Origin: Rubrivirga sp. SAORIC476
GTDB lineage: Bacteria > Bacteroidota > Rhodothermia > Rhodothermales > Rubricoccaceae
Length of the DNA stretch: 64,000 bases
Direction: 5' to 3'
Assembly: GCF_002283555.1 (NCBI RefSeq)
Contig: NZ_MVOI01000006.1
Coordinates: 638,040 to 702,039 of the forward strand
Shown one piece after another: positions 48,002 to 56,695 of this stretch. Below the pieces are notes generated by a model. That model ran no database searches. It saw only the letters and a list, made by a program, of their open reading frames with translations, and was not told where the DNA came from. The translations under genes and the position numbers were made by a program. Position 1 is the stretch's first letter; every line of letters begins with the position of its first letter.

Positions 48002-48577
48002 TCAGATGCCCAGATCCAGGCCGAGGCGGCGGAAGACGGACGGCGGCTCGTAGCGCGCCTCGAAGGTGCCGCGCGCGTTGCCGTCGACGGACCGGTTCGG
48101 CGGGGCCGCCATGACGCCTCGGGCGTCGAACTGGAAGGAGCCCGTGATGAAGCCGTAGCCGTCGATGCGCGTCAGCGCCAGCGTGCCGCCGACGCCGTTG
48201 AGGATCGCGCCGACCGCGTCGAGCGGCTCGTCGGCCTCCTCGACGCGGGCGATGGTCGCGCCGAACGCGCGGGTCGGGTCGTCGTCGATGGCGTACGCGC
48301 CGACGCCGGGGCGGTCTCCGGGGCGGCGGAAGAGCACGTAGTCGTACTCGTCGAAGTCGCTGTCGTAGAGGTCGCCGACGAACAGCCCGATCACGAACTC
48401 GGGACCGTAGGGGCCGTTGACGACGGTGTAGACGGCCTCGCCGTCCACCACGCGCGCCTCGGGGCCGACCGCGATGCGGCCCTCGAACTCGCCGAGGAGG
48501 CTCTCCTCGGAGTCGCACCCCGCGGTGCCGAGAGCGAGGACGGACAGGAGGGAGAGAGAGAAGAAGAGGCGCAGCAT
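48002..48577 (-). CDS. Lipoprotein of unknown function
   Basis: 191 residues. The lipoprotein signal MLRLFFSLSLLSVLALGTAGC has its Cys at residue 21. The mature part is acidic and beta-rich (LLGEFEGRIAVG, YDYVLFRRPGDRPG, GYGFITGSFQFDARG, NARGTFEARY). The GxIxGSFQF and ARGT elements also appear at the C-terminus of the HExxH protein at 12536, suggesting a shared small beta domain. It is divergent from the ABC ATPase gene at 48678. Function unknown. Confidence 0.7.
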   Translation of the reverse strand: MLRLFFSLSLLSVLALGTAGCDSEESLLGEFEGRIAVGPEARVVDGEAVYTVVNGPYGPEFVIGLFVGDLYDSDFDEYDYVLFRRPGDRPGVGAYAIDDDPTRAFGATIARVEEADEPLDAVGAILNGVGGTLALTRIDGYGFITGSFQFDARGVMAAPPNRSVDGNARGTFEARYEPPSVFRRLGLDLGI

Positions 48578-48677
48578 AGGAGGGGAAGGGTGCAGCGCCC
48601 GGGGGGACGGAGTAACCTCCGCGAACCCGGACCGTACCGCGTCCTTCTCGCTCCGTTCCCTGCGCCCGCCGACTCAA

Positions 48678-49613
48678 ATGACTGCCGCGCTCTGTCTCGA
48701 AAACGTGACCAAGCGCTATGGTCAAACGGTCGCCGTGGACGGCGTCTCGTTCACGGCCGAGCCCGGACGGCTGTTCGGGCTGCTCGGTCCGAACGGCGCC
48801 GGCAAGACGTCCACCATCCGGATGGTGACGAACATCACGACGCCGGACGAGGGCACGATCACGCTCGGCGGCACCCCCGTCGGGCCCGCCTCGCAGGCGC
48901 GGATGGGCTACCTCCCCGAGGAGCGCGGCCTGTACCGCAAGCTGAAGGTCGGCGAGCAGCTCGTCTACCTCGCGCGTCTGAAGGGCATGACCGAGGCGGA
49001 CGCGACGGCCTCCGTGCGCCGGTGGCTCGACCGCTTCGACGGGCTGGACTGGGCAGGCAAGAAGACCGAGGAGCTGTCCAAGGGCATGCAGCAGAAGGTC
49101 CAGTTCATCTCGACGGTCGTCCACGACCCGACGCTGGTTATCCTCGACGAGCCGTTCTCCGGGCTGGACCCGATCAACGCGGACCTGCTGGTCGAGGTGA
49201 TCGGCGAATTGCGTGAGGGAGGGCGGACGGTGCTCTTTGCGAGCCACCGCATGGAGTCGGTGGAGGCCCTCTGCGACGACCTCTGCCTGATGGCCCACGG
49301 CCGCGTGGTGCTGGCGGGCCCACTCCGCGAGGTCAAGCGGCGCTTCGGTCGCGACACGGTCTCAGTGGCGTTCGACGGCGACGGCACGTGGCTGGACCCT
49401 CTCGTCGATGCCAACGCGGTCCGGGTGCTGAGCCGGACCGGCGGCCTCGTCTCGGTCCGCCTCGCGGGCGCCGCGCCGCGCGACGTGCTAGCCGCGGCGC
49501 TGGCGGGCGGCGTCGAGGTCGACCGGTTCGAGGTTCACGAGCCGCCCCTCGTCGACATCTTCCGGCAGGCCGTCGCGGGGGCTGGGATCGCCCCGGTCGA
49601 GTCCGCCGCCTGA
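48678..49613 (+). CDS. ABC transporter ATP-binding protein (NatA-like)
   Basis: 311 residues from the ATG at 48678; upstream in-frame codons run antisense to the lipoprotein. Walker A is GPNGAGKT (37-44), the Q-loop region GYLPEERGLYRKLKV, signature LSKGMQQKVQ, Walker B LVILDEPFSGLD and the switch His in ASHRME. The GYLPEERGLY segment is typical of the NatA/DrrA export group. About 85 C-terminal residues (DTVSVAFDGDGTWL to EPPLVDIFRQAV) form the DUF4162-like tail of these ATPases. It pairs with the permease at 49696 as an exporter of unknown substrate, possibly Na+ or small molecules. Confidence 0.93.
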   Translation: MTAALCLENVTKRYGQTVAVDGVSFTAEPGRLFGLLGPNGAGKTSTIRMVTNITTPDEGTITLGGTPVGPASQARMGYLPEERGLYRKLKVGEQLVYLARLKGMTEADATASVRRWLDRFDGLDWAGKKTEELSKGMQQKVQFISTVVHDPTLVILDEPFSGLDPINADLLVEVIGELREGGRTVLFASHRMESVEALCDDLCLMAHGRVVLAGPLREVKRRFGRDTVSVAFDGDGTWLDPLVDANAVRVLSRTGGLVSVRLAGAAPRDVLAAALAGGVEVDRFEVHEPPLVDIFRQAVAGAGIAPVESAA

Positions 49614-49695
49614 TCCGTATCGCGTGTCGCGGACGGCACGGTCGAGCGACAGGGCTCGGGCGGGCGACGCAGCACGAACCACGCCACTGCACTCC

Positions 49696-50967
49696 ATGAA
49701 CAAGACCCTCCTGATCGCGACCAGCGAGTACCTGCGGCGCGTCCGCTCGGTGTGGTTCGCCGTGGCCACGCTGGCCGTGCCGCTGCTGTCGCTGGCCGTC
49801 TTCGCGCTGCCCATGCTCGCGTTCTCCGACGACGGCGACGTGGACCGCATCGCCGTCGTGGGCGACGCGGCGTTGGGCACGGACGTGGCCCGGTCCCTCG
49901 GCGACGCCGCCGACGTGAGCGTTTCCGACGCCCCGCTGGACACGCTCCGCGCACGCGTCCTCGACGGTGCGCTGGATGGGGTGCTGGTGCTGCCGGACGG
50001 ACTCGTCGCAGGAGAGGAGGGCGTCCGGGCGCGCTACTTCGCACGAGGCGGGCTCGACTCGGGCGGCGGGGTGAGCGGCGCCACCCGGGAGGCCGTCCGC
50101 CGGGCACGGGCCGAGGCCGCCGGGGCGAGCCCCGAGGCGGTCGCCGCGTTCTCCTCGGACGTGCCGCTCGACCGCGTGACGGTCTCCGAGGACGGCGACC
50201 AGGCCGACGATGCGATCGGGCGCTACCTCCTCGCCAACCTCCTCAGCCTGCTCCTCTACATCGCCATTCTGGTGTTCGGCATGATGGTGATGCGGGGTGT
50301 GATCGAGGAGAAGGCCAATCGCATCGTCGAGGTGATCGCGTCCAGCGTCCGCCCGTTCGAGCTGATGATGGGCAAGGTGCTCGGGATCGGGGCCGTGGGG
50401 CTGTCGCAGCTGCTGGCGTGGGGCGTGCTGTCGTTCGGGCTGAGCCTCGCCGTGGGGCCGCTGCTGCTCGCGCTCGCCCCGGAGGCGGCCGCCAGTCCGG
50501 CGCCCGATGACGTGCCCTTCGGGCCGGAGATGCTGGCGGGCATGCTCTCGCCCGACCTTCTGGTCGCTTTCGTGCTGTTCTTCGTCGGCGGGTACATGCT
50601 CTACTCCAGCGTGTTCGCGGCCGTCGGGAGCGCGGTGGACCAGGAGGCCGACGCGCAGAGCCTCCAGGCGGTCGTGGTGATCCCGATCATGATCCCGATC
50701 CTCTGTCTGACGCTCGTCGCTAACAATCCCGACAGCGGCCTGAGCCTGTTCCTGTCGCTCTTCCCGCTGACCTCGCCGATCCTGATGGTGGTCCGCATGG
50801 CGATCACGGACGTGCCCGCGTGGCAGATCGGGCTGTCGCTGGTGCTGCTCGCGGGGGCGTTCGTGGGCATGATCGCGCTCGCGGCGCGGATCTACCGGGT
50901 CGGCATCCTGAGCTACGGCAAGCGGGCGTCGTTCGCCGACCTCTGGCGCTGGGTGCGGACGGCGTAG
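49696..50967 (+). CDS. ABC-2-type permease (NatB-like)
   Basis: 423 residues from the ATG at 49696. One transmembrane segment near residue 30 (VWFAVATLAVPLLSLAVFALPML) is followed by a large extracytoplasmic domain of about 140 residues (DVDRIAVVGDAALG to DDAIGRYLL). Five or six more segments follow, starting at LLSLLLYIAILVFGMMVMRGVIEEKANRIVEVI, the signature of the NatB/ABC2_membrane_3 family. It forms the membrane half of the exporter with the ATPase 82 bases upstream. An imperfect GC palindrome near 51004-51023 follows the stop. Confidence 0.92.
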   Translation: MNKTLLIATSEYLRRVRSVWFAVATLAVPLLSLAVFALPMLAFSDDGDVDRIAVVGDAALGTDVARSLGDAADVSVSDAPLDTLRARVLDGALDGVLVLPDGLVAGEEGVRARYFARGGLDSGGGVSGATREAVRRARAEAAGASPEAVAAFSSDVPLDRVTVSEDGDQADDAIGRYLLANLLSLLLYIAILVFGMMVMRGVIEEKANRIVEVIASSVRPFELMMGKVLGIGAVGLSQLLAWGVLSFGLSLAVGPLLLALAPEAAASPAPDDVPFGPEMLAGMLSPDLLVAFVLFFVGGYMLYSSVFAAVGSAVDQEADAQSLQAVVVIPIMIPILCLTLVANNPDSGLSLFLSLFPLTSPILMVVRMAITDVPAWQIGLSLVLLAGAFVGMIALAARIYRVGILSYGKRASFADLWRWVRTA

Positions 50968-51006
50968 GGCCACGGAGGGTTCGGGACATGGCCGAGAGCG
51001 CCTCCG

Positions 51007-51020
51007 CCTCGGCGCCGAGG
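51007..51020. terminator. GC palindrome after the ABC exporter operon
   Basis: CCTCGGC (51007-51013) is directly followed by GCCGAGG (51014-51020), with weaker complementarity outside. It lies 40 bases past the permease stop. The rest of the 235-base gap to 51203 holds no gene I can see. Confidence 0.4.
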
Positions 51021-51202
51021 TCGGGGGCATCGCGGCAGTCTTCGGTCCTCGGACCCGGGCTTCCGTCTCGAACCGGCCGCGATTGTAGCGGAATGGTGTC
51101 GGGTGTCCGTCGGTCGTGCGGCATCGGGATCGGGGCAGACGAACCGGGGCTGGGGGAGCGTACCGTCCCGGCAACTGCATGTCCCCCCACTTCCCCCCGA
51201 CC

Positions 51203-52168
51203 ATGACCCGCTCTTCTCAGTTCTTCCGCCGCGCCGGACTCGCCGTCCTGATCGGCCTCGGCGTGTCCGCCGCCGACGCCCAGCCGCGCGGCCTCGACGC
51301 TCGCCTCGACCGTCTCACGGATGGCCTCACCCTTTCCACTCAGCAGAGCGCCTCGCTGGACGCCCTCGCCACCGAGTACGCCGAGGCAGACCGTGCCGAC
51401 CTCTGGGCCGCCGCCGCCGAGGTGTCGGCCGTTCTCACGGACGCCCAGATCGACCAACTCCAGGAGGCTCGCACCGCCCGCCGCTCCGAGAGTGGCGCTC
51501 GGAGCGGGGAAGGCCGCCAGGGCCGACGCGGGGACCGCGCGACGCGCGGGGATCGCCAGGACCGTACGGCTCGTGAGGGTCGCCAGGAGCGCGGCAGCCG
51601 GCAGGGCCGTGCCGACCGCCTGACGCTGACCGACGAGCAGCGCGACGCGCTCCGCGCCATCCGCTCGGACGTACGCGCCCAGGCGGAGGCGCTGGCCGAC
51701 CAGCTCCGCGACGGTGCGATCTCCGACGAGGCCTTCCTGGCACAGACGCGCGCACTCCGTGAGGAGGGCGTTCGCCGCAGCGCCGAGGTACTCCCGGCCG
51801 ACGTCGCCGCAGAGAGGGCCGAGCGGCAGGCGTCCCGCGACGCGGCCCAGGCGGCGCGGGAGCAGGCCCTCGGCCTGACCGCCGCGCAGAAGCAGCAGAT
51901 GGAGGCCCGCCGCTTGGACCGCGTCCGCAACGCGCCCGAGCCGCTCGACATGCGTCCGTACCTCGACGCTGACGGCCGACTCGACCGGGAGGCTTTCCGT
52001 GAGGCGCAGCGCGCCCAGCGCGAGACGATGCGGGAAGCCCGCGGCGAACGCGACGACGTGCTCACCGAGGACCAGAAGGACATCGCCTTCGTGTACTCCG
52101 CGCTGGCCGGTGGTGGCGACGGCCAGGGGCGCCGAGGCCGTGGGCACCGCGGCGGCCGGGGCCGCTAG
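51203..52168 (+). CDS. Exported protein with five LTxxQ motifs and an RGDR/RQ-rich linker
   Basis: 321 residues from the ATG at 51203, giving a signal peptide (MTRSSQFFRRAGLAVLIGLGVSAADA); an ATG at 51179 in the same frame would spoil it. Five LTxxQ-like motifs are spaced along the chain: LSTQQSAS, LTDAQIDQL, LTDEQRDAL, LTAAQKQQM and LTEDQKDI. Such motifs mark the Spy/CpxP family of periplasmic chaperones and stress sensors, though that family normally has one or two copies in about 160 residues. Residues 95-140 are a low-complexity Arg/Gly/Gln/Asp stretch, and the C-terminus is Gly/Arg-rich. It is probably periplasmic and helical. Confidence 0.78.
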   Translation: MTRSSQFFRRAGLAVLIGLGVSAADAQPRGLDARLDRLTDGLTLSTQQSASLDALATEYAEADRADLWAAAAEVSAVLTDAQIDQLQEARTARRSESGARSGEGRQGRRGDRATRGDRQDRTAREGRQERGSRQGRADRLTLTDEQRDALRAIRSDVRAQAEALADQLRDGAISDEAFLAQTRALREEGVRRSAEVLPADVAAERAERQASRDAAQAAREQALGLTAAQKQQMEARRLDRVRNAPEPLDMRPYLDADGRLDREAFREAQRAQRETMREARGERDDVLTEDQKDIAFVYSALAGGGDGQGRRGRGHRGGRGR

Positions 52169-52189
52169 CCCCCTCGCCCCTCGCTTCTG

Positions 52190-52220
52190 CGGGCCGTCCC
52201 CTCTCACCGGGGGCGGCCCG
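52190..52220 (+). terminator. Strong hairpin after the LTxxQ gene
   Basis: CGGGCCG (52190-52196) pairs with CGGCCCG (52214-52220) and the inner CCCC pairs with GGGG, leaving a loop near TCTCACC. It starts 22 bases past the stop at 52168. The following T-run is weak (GTTTG). Confidence 0.55.
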
Positions 52221-52274
52221 TCCGCGTTTGGGGCCTCGTCGCGTCTTCAGGAATCCGTCCCGCGTGGGGGCGCG

Positions 52275-52283
52275 TACCTTCGC
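52275..52283 (+). promoter_or_regulatory. Candidate -7 box for kgd (TACCTTCGC)
   Basis: TACCTTCGC lies 54 bases before the kgd ATG and shares GTACCTTCG with the yebC upstream region. Confidence 0.4.
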
Positions 52284-52328
52284 GTGCTGCCCTCCGTCCC
52301 CCTTTTCGGCCTGCATCGGCCGCCCAGC

Positions 52329-55300
52329 ATGTTTGGATTCAACAGCGGTTACGTCGAGGATCTCTACGCCCAGTACCGCCAGGACCCCGCGTCCGTCAGT
52401 GAGAGCTGGCGCGAGTTCTTCGCCGACTTCGACCCCGGCCCGAGTTACTCGGCCTCCCTCGGCGCCGAGGCGTCCGAGACGGACGGCAAGGTGCGCATGA
52501 TCCTGCCCGAGGACCAGCCCCGCGCGGCCGTCAAGGCCCAGGGCGACGGGGCGCCGACCCGGCCCGCCTCGGCCACGTCGAGCGAGGCGTCGGCATCCTC
52601 TGCGCCCGCCCCGAGGCCGACGGCCCCGGCGTCGAACGGCGCGTCCGGCGATGGGGCGGCGCTGCCGGCCCGGCTGGAGGCGCCCGAGATCTCGTTGCCC
52701 GAGGGCGCCGAGTCCAAGGCCATCAAGGGCGTCGGCGCGCGGATCGTGGAGAACATGGAGGCTAGCCTCACGATCCCGACCGCCACGTCGGTGCGCGAGA
52801 TCCCGGTCAAGCTGCTCTCCGAGAACCGGCGCCTCATCAACCGCCATCAGCGGAAGACCGGCGGCAACAAGGTCACGTTCACCCACCTGATCGCGTTCGC
52901 CATCGTGCGCGCGATGGAGGCGGTCCCGGCGATGCGAAGCGCGTTCCGCGAGCAGGCAGGCACGCCGGAGCGGATCACCCCGGCCTCGACGGCCTTCGGC
53001 CTCGCCATCGACATCGAGAAGCGCGGCCAGCGCCAGCTGCTCGTGCCCAACATCAAGGACGCCGGCTCGATGCCGTTCGCGGCCTTCCTCGGCGGCTACA
53101 ACGACATCGTCAAGCGCGCCCTCGGCGGCAAGCTGACGCTGGAGGACTTCGCGGGCACCACCGCCACGCTGACCAACCCCGGCGGCATCGGGACCCAGAT
53201 GAGCGTGCCGCGGCTGATGCCCGGCCAGAGCGTCATCGTGGCGGTCGGCGGCATCGGCTACCCGCCCGAGTACGCGGGCATGGACGCGAGCGAGCTGTCC
53301 CGCCTCGGGCTGTCGCCGGTGATGACCATGACCAGCACCTACGACCACCGGGTCATCCAGGGCGCCGAGTCGGGCGAGTTCCTGAACCGCATCGCGTCCT
53401 TGCTCGACGGCGACGACGGGTTCTACGACGACATCTTCCAGAGCCTCGGCCTCCACGTCCCGGCATTCACCGGCCGGTCCGACTCGACGCCCTCGCTCGG
53501 TAAGGCGGCGCTCGGCTCCGGTGCCAAGGCCACCAAGGTCGAGAAGCAGGCCCGCGTCTACGAGCTGATCCGTGCGTACCGCGTCCGCGGCCACCTGCTG
53601 GCCGACACCAACCCGCTCGGCTACGAGCCGCGCAACCACACTGAGCTGGACCCGGCTTCCTACGGCCTCACCGTCTGGGACCTCGACCGGATGTTCTTCA
53701 CCGGCGGCATGGCAGGCGTCGGCGGCGGGCTGGGGGGCAACCCCCGCATGACGCTCCGCGACATCCTGGACACGCTCTGGGACACCTACACGGGGCACGT
53801 CGGGAGCGAGTTCATGCACATCTCCTCCCCTGCGGAGAAGCGCTGGCTGATCGAGCGGATCGAGCCGCAGCAGTTCCGCGAGCCCATCGACACGGCGCGC
53901 AAGAAGCGCATCTTCGAGAAGCTCAACGAGGCCGAGGCCCTGGAGCAGTTCATCCACACGAAGTACATCGGCCACAAGCGCTTCTCGCTGGAGGGCGCCG
54001 AGACGATGATCCCGCTGCTCGACGCCGTCCTCTCGGACGCAGCCGACCAGGAGACGGAGGACGTGGTGATCGGGATGGCTCACCGCGGTCGCCTGAACGT
54101 GCTCACCAACATCATGGGCAAGCCCTACGACCGCGTCTTCGGCGAGTTCGAGGGCACCGTCGACCCGGACGCGGTCCAGGGCTCGGGCGACGTGAAGTAC
54201 CACATGGGACAGACCGGCACCCACACGTCGCCCAACGGCGCGACGACGCGGCTCACGCTGGCGTCCAACCCGAGCCACCTCGAAGCCGTCAACCCGGTGG
54301 TGGAGGGCATGGTGCGGGCCAAGCAGCAGCGCGTGCTGGAGGCGCACCCCGACGCGAGCGAGAAGCTGCTCCGCGACCGGGTGCTGCCGATCCTGCTCCA
54401 CGGCGACGCCGCGTTCGCGGGCCAGGGCGTGGTCGCCGAGACGCTCAACCTGAGCCAGTTGGAGGGCTACCGCACGGGCGGCACGGTCCACCTCGTGGTG
54501 AACAACCAGATCGGGTTCACGACGCTCCCGATGCACTCGCGCTCCTCGGCCTACGCGACCGACATCGCGCGCATGATCCAGGCGCCCATCTTCCACGTCA
54601 ACGGCGACGACCCCGAGGCGGCCGTCCGCGTGGCGCGGCTGGCGCTGGACTACCGCAACGTCTTCAACAAGGACGTGGTGATCGACCTCGTCTGCTACCG
54701 CAAGTACGGCCACAACGAGGGCGACGAGCCGTCCTACACGCAGCCGCTCATGTATGAGGAGATCGGGACGCACCGGTCGGTGCGGAAGCTCTACCTGGAG
54801 CTGCTGCTGCGCCGCGGCGAGCTGACGCCCGAGGAGGCCGAGGGCATCCTCGACGACTTCAAGGGCATCCTCGACCGCGCCTTCGAGGAGACCAAGGACC
54901 TCGCCGAGCAGCGCAAGGACCTCCAGCCGGTCTCGGTCCCCGTGGCCGCCGACCCCAACGCCGACGTGTCGACGGCCGCCTCGCGCGAGGCGCTGGGCAC
55001 GGTCGTGGACGCGCTCGTCTCGCTGCCGGACGACTTCCAGGTCCACAAGAAGCTGGGCCGCCTCGTGGTGGACCGCCGCCGGAAGCAGTTCGAGGAGGGG
55101 ACCATCGACTGGGCGCTCGCGGAGGCGCTCGCCTTCGGGACGCTCCTGCTAGAGGGCACGCCGGTGCGGCTCTCGGGGCAGGACTCCGGGCGCGGCACCT
55201 TCAGCCAGCGCCACGCGATTCTCTACGACCAGGGCGACGCGCACCGCTACCTGCCGCTCAACCACCTCACGCCGGGCGGCCCGGGCGACGGTCAGGCACG

Positions 55301-56150
55301 CTTCCAGGTCTACGACTCGCTGCTGAGCGAGTACGCCGCGCTCGGCTTCGAGTACGGCTACACCGTCGCCGACCCGTCGGCGCTGGTGCTGTGGGAGGGC
55401 CAGTTCGGCGACTTCGTCAACGGCGCCCAGATCATGATCGACCAGTTCATCACGGCGGCCGAGGCCAAGTGGGGCCAGACGTCGTCGCTGGTGATGCTGC
55501 TGCCGCACGGCTACGAGGGACAGGGGCCGGAGCACTCGTCGGGCCGTCTGGAGCGCTTCCTCCAGGCGTGCGCCGAGGACAACCTGATTGTGGCCAACTA
55601 CTCGACCCCGGCCAACTACTTCCACGCGCTGCGCCGCCAGGTGCTGCGCGACGCCAAGAAGCCGCTCATTCTGATGACGCCCAAGTCGCTCCTGCGTCAC
55701 CCGCAGGCCGTGACGCGTGTCGAGGACCTGGCCGACGGCGCCTACCAGCCGTTCATCGCCGGCGACCAGCCCGAGGCGGACCGCCTCGTGATCTGCTCGG
55801 GCAAGGTGGTGTATGACGCGATCAAGGCGCGCGACGAGTCTGGCGCCTCGGCGTCGGTGGCGCGGCTGGAGCAGTTCTACCCGTTCCCTGAGGCCGCCGT
55901 CCGCGAGGAGCTGGCGCGGTTCGCGGGCAAGCCGGTCGTCTGGCTCCAAGAGGAGCCTGCCAACATGGGCGCGTGGACCTTCGTGCGGCCGCTGTTCGAC
56001 GACCTGCTGGAAGCGGCCAACGGCGACTGCTCGAATCGCATCCAGTACGCCGGTCGCCGCGCCGCCGCCAGCCCGGCGACGGGCTCGGCGCGCGTCCACG
56101 CGGCCGAGCAGGCGGCGATCCTCCGGGGCGCGCTGGGACTAGCCGACTAG
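52329..56150 (+). CDS. kgd: Multifunctional 2-oxoglutarate decarboxylase/dehydrogenase E1 fused to E2 acyltransferase (Kgd/OdhA type)
   Basis: 1273 residues from the ATG at 52329 (MFGFNSGYVEDLYAQYRQDP, the E1 N-terminal segment). An Ala/Pro/Ser linker (70-120) leads to an E2-type acyltransferase domain (about 125-380) with catalytic His340 in YDHRVIQGAESG and the TNPGGIGT motif. The complete thiamine-diphosphate E1 follows: RVRGHLLADTNPLGY, GMAHRGRLNVL, GDVKYHMG, LASNPSHLEAVNPV, HGDAAFAGQG, NNQIGFTT, RYKYGHNEGDEP-like YRKYGHNEGDEP, and the C-terminal RLSGQDSGRGTFSQRH and LLPHGYEGQGPEHSS. There is no lipoyl domain. This is the actinobacterial Kgd/OdhA layout. It feeds the TCA step from 2-oxoglutarate to succinyl-CoA. 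Confidence 0.95.
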   Translation: MFGFNSGYVEDLYAQYRQDPASVSESWREFFADFDPGPSYSASLGAEASETDGKVRMILPEDQPRAAVKAQGDGAPTRPASATSSEASASSAPAPRPTAPASNGASGDGAALPARLEAPEISLPEGAESKAIKGVGARIVENMEASLTIPTATSVREIPVKLLSENRRLINRHQRKTGGNKVTFTHLIAFAIVRAMEAVPAMRSAFREQAGTPERITPASTAFGLAIDIEKRGQRQLLVPNIKDAGSMPFAAFLGGYNDIVKRALGGKLTLEDFAGTTATLTNPGGIGTQMSVPRLMPGQSVIVAVGGIGYPPEYAGMDASELSRLGLSPVMTMTSTYDHRVIQGAESGEFLNRIASLLDGDDGFYDDIFQSLGLHVPAFTGRSDSTPSLGKAALGSGAKATKVEKQARVYELIRAYRVRGHLLADTNPLGYEPRNHTELDPASYGLTVWDLDRMFFTGGMAGVGGGLGGNPRMTLRDILDTLWDTYTGHVGSEFMHISSPAEKRWLIERIEPQQFREPIDTARKKRIFEKLNEAEALEQFIHTKYIGHKRFSLEGAETMIPLLDAVLSDAADQETEDVVIGMAHRGRLNVLTNIMGKPYDRVFGEFEGTVDPDAVQGSGDVKYHMGQTGTHTSPNGATTRLTLASNPSHLEAVNPVVEGMVRAKQQRVLEAHPDASEKLLRDRVLPILLHGDAAFAGQGVVAETLNLSQLEGYRTGGTVHLVVNNQIGFTTLPMHSRSSAYATDIARMIQAPIFHVNGDDPEAAVRVARLALDYRNVFNKDVVIDLVCYRKYGHNEGDEPSYTQPLMYEEIGTHRSVRKLYLELLLRRGELTPEEAEGILDDFKGILDRAFEETKDLAEQRKDLQPVSVPVAADPNADVSTAASREALGTVVDALVSLPDDFQVHKKLGRLVVDRRRKQFEEGTIDWALAEALAFGTLLLEGTPVRLSGQDSGRGTFSQRHAILYDQGDAHRYLPLNHLTPGGPGDGQARFQVYDSLLSEYAALGFEYGYTVADPSALVLWEGQFGDFVNGAQIMIDQFITAAEAKWGQTSSLVMLLPHGYEGQGPEHSSGRLERFLQACAEDNLIVANYSTPANYFHALRRQVLRDAKKPLILMTPKSLLRHPQAVTRVEDLADGAYQPFIAGDQPEADRLVICSGKVVYDAIKARDESGASASVARLEQFYPFPEAAVREELARFAGKPVVWLQEEPANMGAWTFVRPLFDDLLEAANGDCSNRIQYAGRRAAASPATGSARVHAAEQAAILRGALGLAD

Positions 56151-56155
56151 TCGCC

Positions 56156-56695
56156 GTGTCCGAACCGTCCTCGCTCTACGCGCGCTTCGCGATCCGTCCC
56201 GCGGCCTACCAGGCGTTCCGAGCGTCTCCCGTCTCCGCCCCGGCCGACTTCCCGGACTGGGTGGAGTGGGCCGCCACGCGCCCGATGCATGGGGAGCCTC
56301 CCTCCGCCGCGGCACTGGCCGAGATGCGCGGCAGCGGGGAGCCGACGGGGGCCGTGCTCGATCAGTGGCTCGGCGAGGACGAGCAGCCGGTCGAGGGCAA
56401 CGTCCGGCAGGAGCGAGACGACGAGACGTGGACGCTCTCGGTCGCGCTGTTCTCCGAGAACTACTTCGAGTGGATGGTCTTCCTCTCCGTCCTCCGGGGG
56501 ATCGCGCCGTACCTGGAGGACGGGGGCGGAGCCGTGGTGATCCACGACTACCTCTGGGGCGACACTGACACGGACGTGGCGGTTCTCTTCTCCGAGGGGG
56601 GCAGCACGCTCGTGGACACGATTCCCGCCTTGCTGCTCGCGGAAGCGCGACGGCACCTGGGCGCGCAGGTCGCAGAGATCGAAGGCGGTGGCTGA
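56156..56695 (+). CDS. Unknown protein between kgd and proB
   Basis: 179 residues from the GTG at 56156, 5 bases after kgd. It opens VSEPSSLYARFAIRPAAYQAF and later has SENYFEWMVFLSVLRGIAPYLEDGGGAVVIHDYLWGD, then VLFSEGGSTLVD. It is acidic and soluble without signal or membrane segments. I do not recognise the family; the overall look, with several Trp and acidic surface, is like immunity or SUFU-type proteins, but that is weak. Its stop overlaps the proB start (GTG at 56688) by 8 bases, so it is cotranscribed with proBA. Confidence 0.75.
   Translation: MSEPSSLYARFAIRPAAYQAFRASPVSAPADFPDWVEWAATRPMHGEPPSAAALAEMRGSGEPTGAVLDQWLGEDEQPVEGNVRQERDDETWTLSVALFSENYFEWMVFLSVLRGIAPYLEDGGGAVVIHDYLWGDTDTDVAVLFSEGGSTLVDTIPALLLAEARRHLGAQVAEIEGGG

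Noticed and set aside
51116-51202. Longer N-terminus for the LTxxQ protein
   Set aside because: Starting at 51116 or 51179 would bury the signal peptide; the ATG at 51203 gives a normal one.
52062-55046. 994-codon minus-strand open frame across kgd
   Set aside because: Shadow frame of a highly conserved enzyme gene.
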